From positions 1 to 64,000 of the forward strand of contig JYOD01000111.1 in the NCBI GenBank assembly GCA_000955785.1: DNA of 64,000 nt, given 5' to 3'. The notes below the pieces were generated by a model. The model was not told where the DNA came from, searched no databases, and saw only the letters and a program-made list of their open reading frames with translations. Position 1 is the stretch's first letter; each line of letters starts with the position of its first letter. Below, piece after piece: positions 61,301-64,000 of this stretch. This stretch comes from Burkholderiaceae bacterium 16. Lineage in GTDB: Bacteria; Pseudomonadota; Gammaproteobacteria; Burkholderiales; Burkholderiaceae. A program made the translations under genes and the position numbers.

Positions 61301-62451
61301 TCCTCCGAGAAATGTGCGAAGCGCTCGAGTGGGACTGTGGCACAATCTGGCGCGTCGATTCGGAAGCGGGCGTGCTGGCGCACGTGCAATCATGGCCCTC
61401 GTCCACCTTCGCGCGTTCCGGCTCCGGGTTAGTGTCGGGAACGATTGGCTTCGGCATGGGGCTCTCCGAGCGAGTATGGTCGAGCGGCGCACCCGTATGC
61501 ATCCCCGAAATCGCTCTCAACAGAGAGTTCCCGCGGACAGATTCTGCCGCGAAGGAGGGGCTCCACGCGGCCTTCGCCTTCCCGATCACGCTCAAGAGCG
61601 GCGTAGTGGGCGTGATCGAATTTTTCAGCCGCGAGGTCCGCGACGCCGATCCCGAGCTCTTGCAGATGATGACGGCCGTCGGCTGCCAGGTCGGGCAATT
61701 CATCGAGCGCACGCGAGCGGAAGACGCGCTGCGACATGCGCGGGAAGAGCTTGCGCAGGCGTCACGGATGGCGACAGTGGCCGAGTTATCGGCATCCATC
61801 GCCCACGAAATCAATCAGCCGCTGCAGGCCGTTGTGGCCAACGGGCAAGCGTGCCGGCGCTGGCTCGCTGCCACGCCGCCCGACATCGACAAAGCCCGAC
61901 TCAGCGTCGAAGCCGTCGTCCGTGATGGAATTGCCACGGCGGACGTGATAAGCCGCATTCGCGCGCTATTCAGGCGCACGGCTGCTGCAAAGGTCGTACT
62001 TGAGGTCAATACACTGATACTTCAGGTCTGCACTCTGATGGCTGACGAAATCCACGGGAACGTGATCTCGCTCGAGACCCAGCTAGCCCAAGACGTGCCG
62101 ATGATCAGAGCCGATGCGGTGCAGATTCAACAGGTGATCGTCAACCTTGTGCGCAACGCCATCGAGGCAGTGTCAGCAACGGTGGAACTACCGAAGTCGC
62201 TATTGATACGCTCTCGGCGCGACGGGGACAGCGTGGTGGTCGACGTTCAGGATGAAGGCATAGGGTCGGAGAATCTGGAGACGATATTTGAGCCATTTGT
62301 CACCACCAAGGAAGCGGGCATGGGCATGGGGCTGGCAGTCTGTCGGTCGATCGTCGAAGCACACGCCGGCCGTATTTGGGTCGTGCGCAATGAGGGCCGG
62401 GGCGTGACCTTCAGCTTCAGCCTTCCGACCGATCCTTCGGATGCAACATGA
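55342..62451 (+). CDS. Giant hybrid: Ser/Thr-kinase C-lobe, AAA ATPase, GAF/PAS sensors, histidine kinase
   Basis: This 2,369-residue protein holds a protein-kinase part (residues 1 to about 215), with HKDVKPAN at 66-73 as catalytic loop, GFG replacing the metal-binding DFG at 87-89, and the APEQ activation segment. Then comes an AAA/STAND ATPase (Walker A GYSGIGKS at 269-276; Walker B LALFLDDLQW near 394), and helical repeats of TPR type. After about 1,240 come GAF, PAS, PAS, GAF, PAS and GAF domains, then HisKA with His near 2155 in SIAHEINQPL, and HATPase (GMGMGLAVCRSIVE). The glycine-rich N-lobe and catalytic lysine of the kinase are absent, so phosphotransfer by that part is doubtful. 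The start could be upstream at 55255. Confidence 0.87.
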   Translation: MNSIELDAVHAPWLHERVRMALAPEDDGCKPLERLLDAPMDSGTFLRLAIGIASALGEVHQGGLVHKDVKPANILVNPDSGEVRLTGFGLASRLARERQRSEPPESIAGTLAYMAPEQTGRMNRSVDSRSDLYAFGVTLYRMLTGSLPFAAADPMEWVHCHIAREAVPPQERVDHLAPVLSAIVMKLLAKTAEERYQTAAGVEADLLRCLAQWESERRIGEFPLGERDMPDQLMIPEKLYGRSREVETLVAAFERIIENGAPELVLVSGYSGIGKSAIVNELHQAPLPSRGLFAAGKFDQYKRDIPYSTLAQAIRSLLRPLLGKSEAELEPWRDALREALGSNAGLVVDLVPEVALIIGASPPVPELPPQDAQRRVQLVLSRFIGVFARPEHPLALFLDDLQWIDAATLDLLEDLLTRSRPQNLMLIGAYRDNEVNAVHPLTRKLDAIKAAGGALAEIKLAPLAQEHLEQLIADALRCGPERATPLAQLVLDKTAGNPFFAIQFIASLAEEGMLTFDHDAARWSWDLARIHMKGYTDNVVELMVGKLNRLPIGTQQVLQTLACMGNDAELVLLETVCQRPRGGFQKRLREAIRAGLISCTEDSCSFVHDRVQEAAYSLIPEDARAQIHLRIGRLLATCLPPEKLPEMIFEIVNQLNRGAPLITSQDEREKLAELNLIAGKRAKASSAYASALTYLSAGAALIAEDSWEHRQALAFALELHRADCELWTGALPSAEERLAALATRAADTVQRAAVASRRVDLYTMLGASDRAVAVGLEYLRHVGIDWAAHPTQLEACREYDRIWMLVGRRAIEDLIDLPLMKDPESLATLDVLTTLGAPTLYTDENLYALTICRAVNLSLERGNSDAAPAHYVSVGLIAGNRFGHYDAGYRLGKMACDLTERRGLRRLEGKTYLVFALVVPWTRPLRESVDPARRAFQMANEQGDPTFAAYACRNISSNLLASGVPLDRVEREAEHGLEFARTVRFGFAADMISAPLALVRTLRGETAKFGSLEVGPTQRSFEARLTGHPALALPECFYWIRKLQAGFFAGDYASAVDAAGKAERCFSASASLSVMLLERAEYHLYAALSRAACCEPMGPDPYAKHRDALSAHHRQLRAWARNCPQNFEDRAALVAAEIARIEGRLPEAMDLYERAIRSARSNGFVQNEALSCELAARCYAARGLEEIAHLYLGNARRAYLRWGAHGKVRQLDQLYPGLRQDGQDDRTPGPAGTIDSPVDDLDLATVIKVSQAVSSEIVPEKLIETLLLTAIEHAGAERGLLILPHDSEFLIQAEAKTCGKAVTVSLRETPASADTLPESVVRYAARTQECVILDDTSVPSPHSTDQYIGAQGVRSVLCLPLMKQGALVALLYLENRLAPGVFTPGRISVLKVLASQAAISLENSSLYRELQKREAEIRRLVDANIVGILIWDREGRILEANDAFLRIVGYMRQDIVTSRLRWTDLTPPESLAHELEQVLPQFQLTGSVQPFEKEYLHKDGHRVPVLVGAAAFDDERRRGVAFVVDMTERKQAEQELRRSRHYLAEAQKVSHTGSWAWSPASNAILYWSEECYRILGYDPAQGIPSFESSLERIHPEDRPGFLEKLDRYVRDGVEFEVGYRLLLPDGKMRYVRILAHPVLAASGDLVEYIGTVIDVTEQKRAEEEREEHLWFLECMDRINRAMQRTNDVEGMTRGVLEEALAIFDCDRAWLVYPCDPDAPACRAVMEHTHPDYPGAFALDQELPVDARGAEFLRDMLHAPGAVVDPGIPPEIRDRFNILSMIAIAVRPKGDRPYLFGLHQCSHLRSWTTVERRLFEEIARRLEDALTSALAHRNLLASEDALRTSEERFRTLVDHATDAIFMYDQEGIVLDVNGQACESLGYTREELIGMHTCQFDRDITPEKVQWLKQRLQEVGSVTFNGRRRRKDGSLFPVEVRARAFNRGGRLFAIALASDITERRRREQRLLAEFGVTQTLSEAGSIEEAAPRILREMCEALEWDCGTIWRVDSEAGVLAHVQSWPSSTFARSGSGLVSGTIGFGMGLSERVWSSGAPVCIPEIALNREFPRTDSAAKEGLHAAFAFPITLKSGVVGVIEFFSREVRDADPELLQMMTAVGCQVGQFIERTRAEDALRHAREELAQASRMATVAELSASIAHEINQPLQAVVANGQACRRWLAATPPDIDKARLSVEAVVRDGIATADVISRIRALFRRTAAAKVVLEVNTLILQVCTLMADEIHGNVISLETQLAQDVPMIRADAVQIQQVIVNLVRNAIEAVSATVELPKSLLIRSRRDGDSVVVDVQDEGIGSENLETIFEPFVTTKEAGMGMGLAVCRSIVEAHAGRIWVVRNEGRGVTFSFSLPTDPSDAT

Positions 62452-62484
62452 AATCATTTGGACCGGCCTTCGACCCGTCCCACC

Positions 62485-63966
62485 TCAACGCATATCGCCT
62501 TCCGCCTGGTAGCCGCCGCCCAGTGTTCTTGTCAGCACTATGGATTGCTGGAGACTTTGGGATGTCAATTGAAGCATCGCCAACTGCTCCTGTATCTCTG
62601 TCTCGCGTGCCTGCTCCACTTGCAGCCTGTTGGCGAGCCCCCGTGCGTATTGCGCTGATGAACTGTCCAGCGTGAACTGCACCGCCTGAAGTTTCCTCTG
62701 CTGCATGGCGGTGCGCTCACCCAGGTCCTTAAGTGCGCTTCCTGTTTGCGCCACATCGCGAACCGCATTCAATACGGCCTGGTTATATTGCAGAATGACG
62801 GCATTACTCGCCGCCCTCTCTCCCCTCAGATTGGCGTTGAGGCGACCGCTATCGAACACCGGGAGATACAGCCCGGGTGCGATGTTGATTTGCTGGCTTG
62901 CATGCAGAAAGAGTTGGGAAAGGTCCAGGGCATTGAATCCGAAGAAGGCTTTGATGTCAAAACTCGGATAAAACGCCGCTTTCGCCGCCTCTACCTGTTT
63001 CAAGGATGAGACGACGTACCAATGCAGCGCCTGCAGGTCGGGGCGGCGTGCAAGGAGCTGAAAGCCGAGACTTGACGGTACCCCCGTTGCCACAACCGGG
63101 AGCGCCTTGGGCGCAACGTCCACGGGTTCGCGCGAATCCGCGCCAATCAAGGCACGCATTGCCTCCTGTCCGTTTGTCACCTCATCAGATGCCTGCGAGA
63201 TCTTCTGTTCGACAGTGAGTAGCTTAGCCTCCGCTTGTTTGGCGGTAGTCTCGGGTTCAAGCCCGCGGGCAATCTTCGAACGGTGGACATCGACCTCGAT
63301 GGCGATGGCGTCGCGCTCCCGTTTCAGCAGATCGATGGCAGACAGCGCGGTCTGCACGGAATAGTAGAGTCTCGCGACACCCGTCGACAGTTCGAGCGCA
63401 ACCTGTGCTGTCTCGGCTTTCTGTGCGTTCTCAACGCCAATGGCCGCGGCAATCTCCGCTCGATGCCGCCCCCAGATGTCCAGGTCCCACGCGCCCCCTA
63501 ATCCGATGAGCCCCGTCGTATACCAGGGGCCGTTCGCTCCGATAGCCGGTTCAAATCCTGAATATGCGCTCAGGAAACCGTGGGATGAGACGCGCTCACG
63601 GTCGATAGACCCGATGGCGCTGACCTGCGGTCCGGATGCAGCTGCCACCAGTTCCGCCCGCGCTTGAGCCTGTGCCACACGCTGATGTGTTAAGGCCATC
63701 GTCGGTGAGGCCGATAGTGCGCGGTCGATGAAGGCAGTCAGTTGCTGGTCATCATATTGCAACCACCATTTCTCAGACGGCCAATCGCCTGCGGTCAAGT
63801 CCAGTTGTTGCGGGACCTCGACCTGCGCTGCATCCACCTGCTGAACCGGAGCGCTGTCGTGATGAATCAACGCGCAGCCGGCCAATGCCGTAACGCTTGC
63901 CATGGCAAGACAACGCAAATGACGAGAGAGACTACCCCGCGGGGCCGGCGACATGGAATCCATCAT
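62485..63966 (-). CDS. NodT-family outer-membrane efflux factor lipoprotein
   Basis: This 493-residue protein has a lipoprotein signal (LAMASVTALAGCALI), then DWPSEKWWLQYDDQQLTAFI and RALSASPTMALTHQRVAQAQ, the usual opening of NodT/OprM-type factors. The central block GLGGAWDLDIWGRHRAEIAA, then LLARRPDLQALHW and FYPSFDIKAFFGF are hallmarks. It would form the trimeric outer-membrane channel of an RND or MFS tripartite pump. No inner-membrane or adaptor gene lies in the window; partners may be beyond 64,000. ATG 63966 has no strong ribosome-binding site, so an in-frame ATG at 63963 is possible. Confidence 0.9.
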   Translation of the reverse strand: MMDSMSPAPRGSLSRHLRCLAMASVTALAGCALIHHDSAPVQQVDAAQVEVPQQLDLTAGDWPSEKWWLQYDDQQLTAFIDRALSASPTMALTHQRVAQAQARAELVAAASGPQVSAIGSIDRERVSSHGFLSAYSGFEPAIGANGPWYTTGLIGLGGAWDLDIWGRHRAEIAAAIGVENAQKAETAQVALELSTGVARLYYSVQTALSAIDLLKRERDAIAIEVDVHRSKIARGLEPETTAKQAEAKLLTVEQKISQASDEVTNGQEAMRALIGADSREPVDVAPKALPVVATGVPSSLGFQLLARRPDLQALHWYVVSSLKQVEAAKAAFYPSFDIKAFFGFNALDLSQLFLHASQQINIAPGLYLPVFDSGRLNANLRGERAASNAVILQYNQAVLNAVRDVAQTGSALKDLGERTAMQQRKLQAVQFTLDSSSAQYARGLANRLQVEQARETEIQEQLAMLQLTSQSLQQSIVLTRTLGGGYQAEGDMR

Positions 63967-64000
63967 TGTGCACGCACGCTGGCTGGAAGACCCGGTGAGC

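Noticed and set aside
1..64000. tRNA, rRNA, CRISPR arrays and riboswitches
   Set aside because: I looked for clover-leaf-like GGTTC-AAT-CC patterns, regular spacer repeats and known riboswitch motifs by eye and saw none; a covariance-model scan was not possible here.

Overview
The window comes from a GC-rich beta-proteobacterium of the family Burkholderiaceae, most likely Cupriavidus or a close relative. The evidence is the gene set: a Bug-type extracytoplasmic binding protein, IS66/IS4/IS6 remnants of the kind seen in this family, DUF3331 and DUF3141 proteins, an oxalate operon, and a giant serine/threonine-kinase/ATPase/histidine-kinase hybrid. Species assignment is inference. No tRNA, rRNA, CRISPR array or replication origin was recognised. 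The layout (accessory genes, many gene fragments, insertion-sequence scars) suggests a plastic replicon or a genomic island.

Layout. 0-2.3 kb: IS66 end, fused gene fragments (SRAP protein, Bug protein), and a DnaJ-like chaperone. 2.3-7 kb: a catabolic set of MR/MLE enolase-superfamily enzyme, Bug protein and fumarase/aspartase-superfamily lyase, with a divergent LysR regulator. 7-15.8 kb: loose genes (small conserved protein, membrane protein, DedA-rhodanese fusion, two SDR enzymes with a LysR regulator, a secreted FDPYT-repeat protein) among truncated genes (H-NS, CFA synthase, LysR). 16-20.3 kb: an Mla/MCE-type lipid transport operon and a YSC84-type lipoprotein. 20.9-28.3 kb: DUF1275 membrane protein, IS4 scar, then the oxalate operon oxc-frc-(broken PAS gene)-oxlT-CoA transferase.

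28.9-36.4 kb: pyruvate formate-lyase and its activase, a small RRM-like protein, a DUF3141 hydrolase-like protein, an enoyl-ACP reductase, and duplicated small reading frames. 37-40.7 kb: a compact four-gene signalling operon (NarL-type regulator, PAS kinase, Rcp1-type regulator, REC-PAS-HisKA_3 kinase). 41-47.9 kb: DUF3331, remnants of etfB/etfA and ETF-quinone oxidoreductase, then acyl-CoA dehydrogenase, 3-hydroxyacyl-CoA dehydrogenase, a YWTD beta-propeller and a CaiB/BaiF CoA-transferase, flanked by enoyl-CoA hydratase fragments. 48.4-52 kb: fragment of a giant kinase, then a FixL/FixJ-like set. 52-54.8 kb: a second FDPYT protein, an LRAT-type protein, the C-terminal part of an SRAP protein and a MEKHLA sensor. 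55.3-62.5 kb: the 2,369-residue hybrid kinase. 62.5-64 kb: a NodT-type outer-membrane efflux factor.

Functional reading. The best-defined system is oxalate catabolism: OxlT would exchange oxalate for formate, Frc would activate oxalate as the CoA ester and Oxc would decarboxylate it. The adjacent pyruvate formate-lyase also makes formate, so two formate-producing systems lie back to back. Two general features stand out: a family of six diverged repeats lying mostly beside gene-fragment boundaries, and a series of pseudogenes that keep both ends but have lost the middle.
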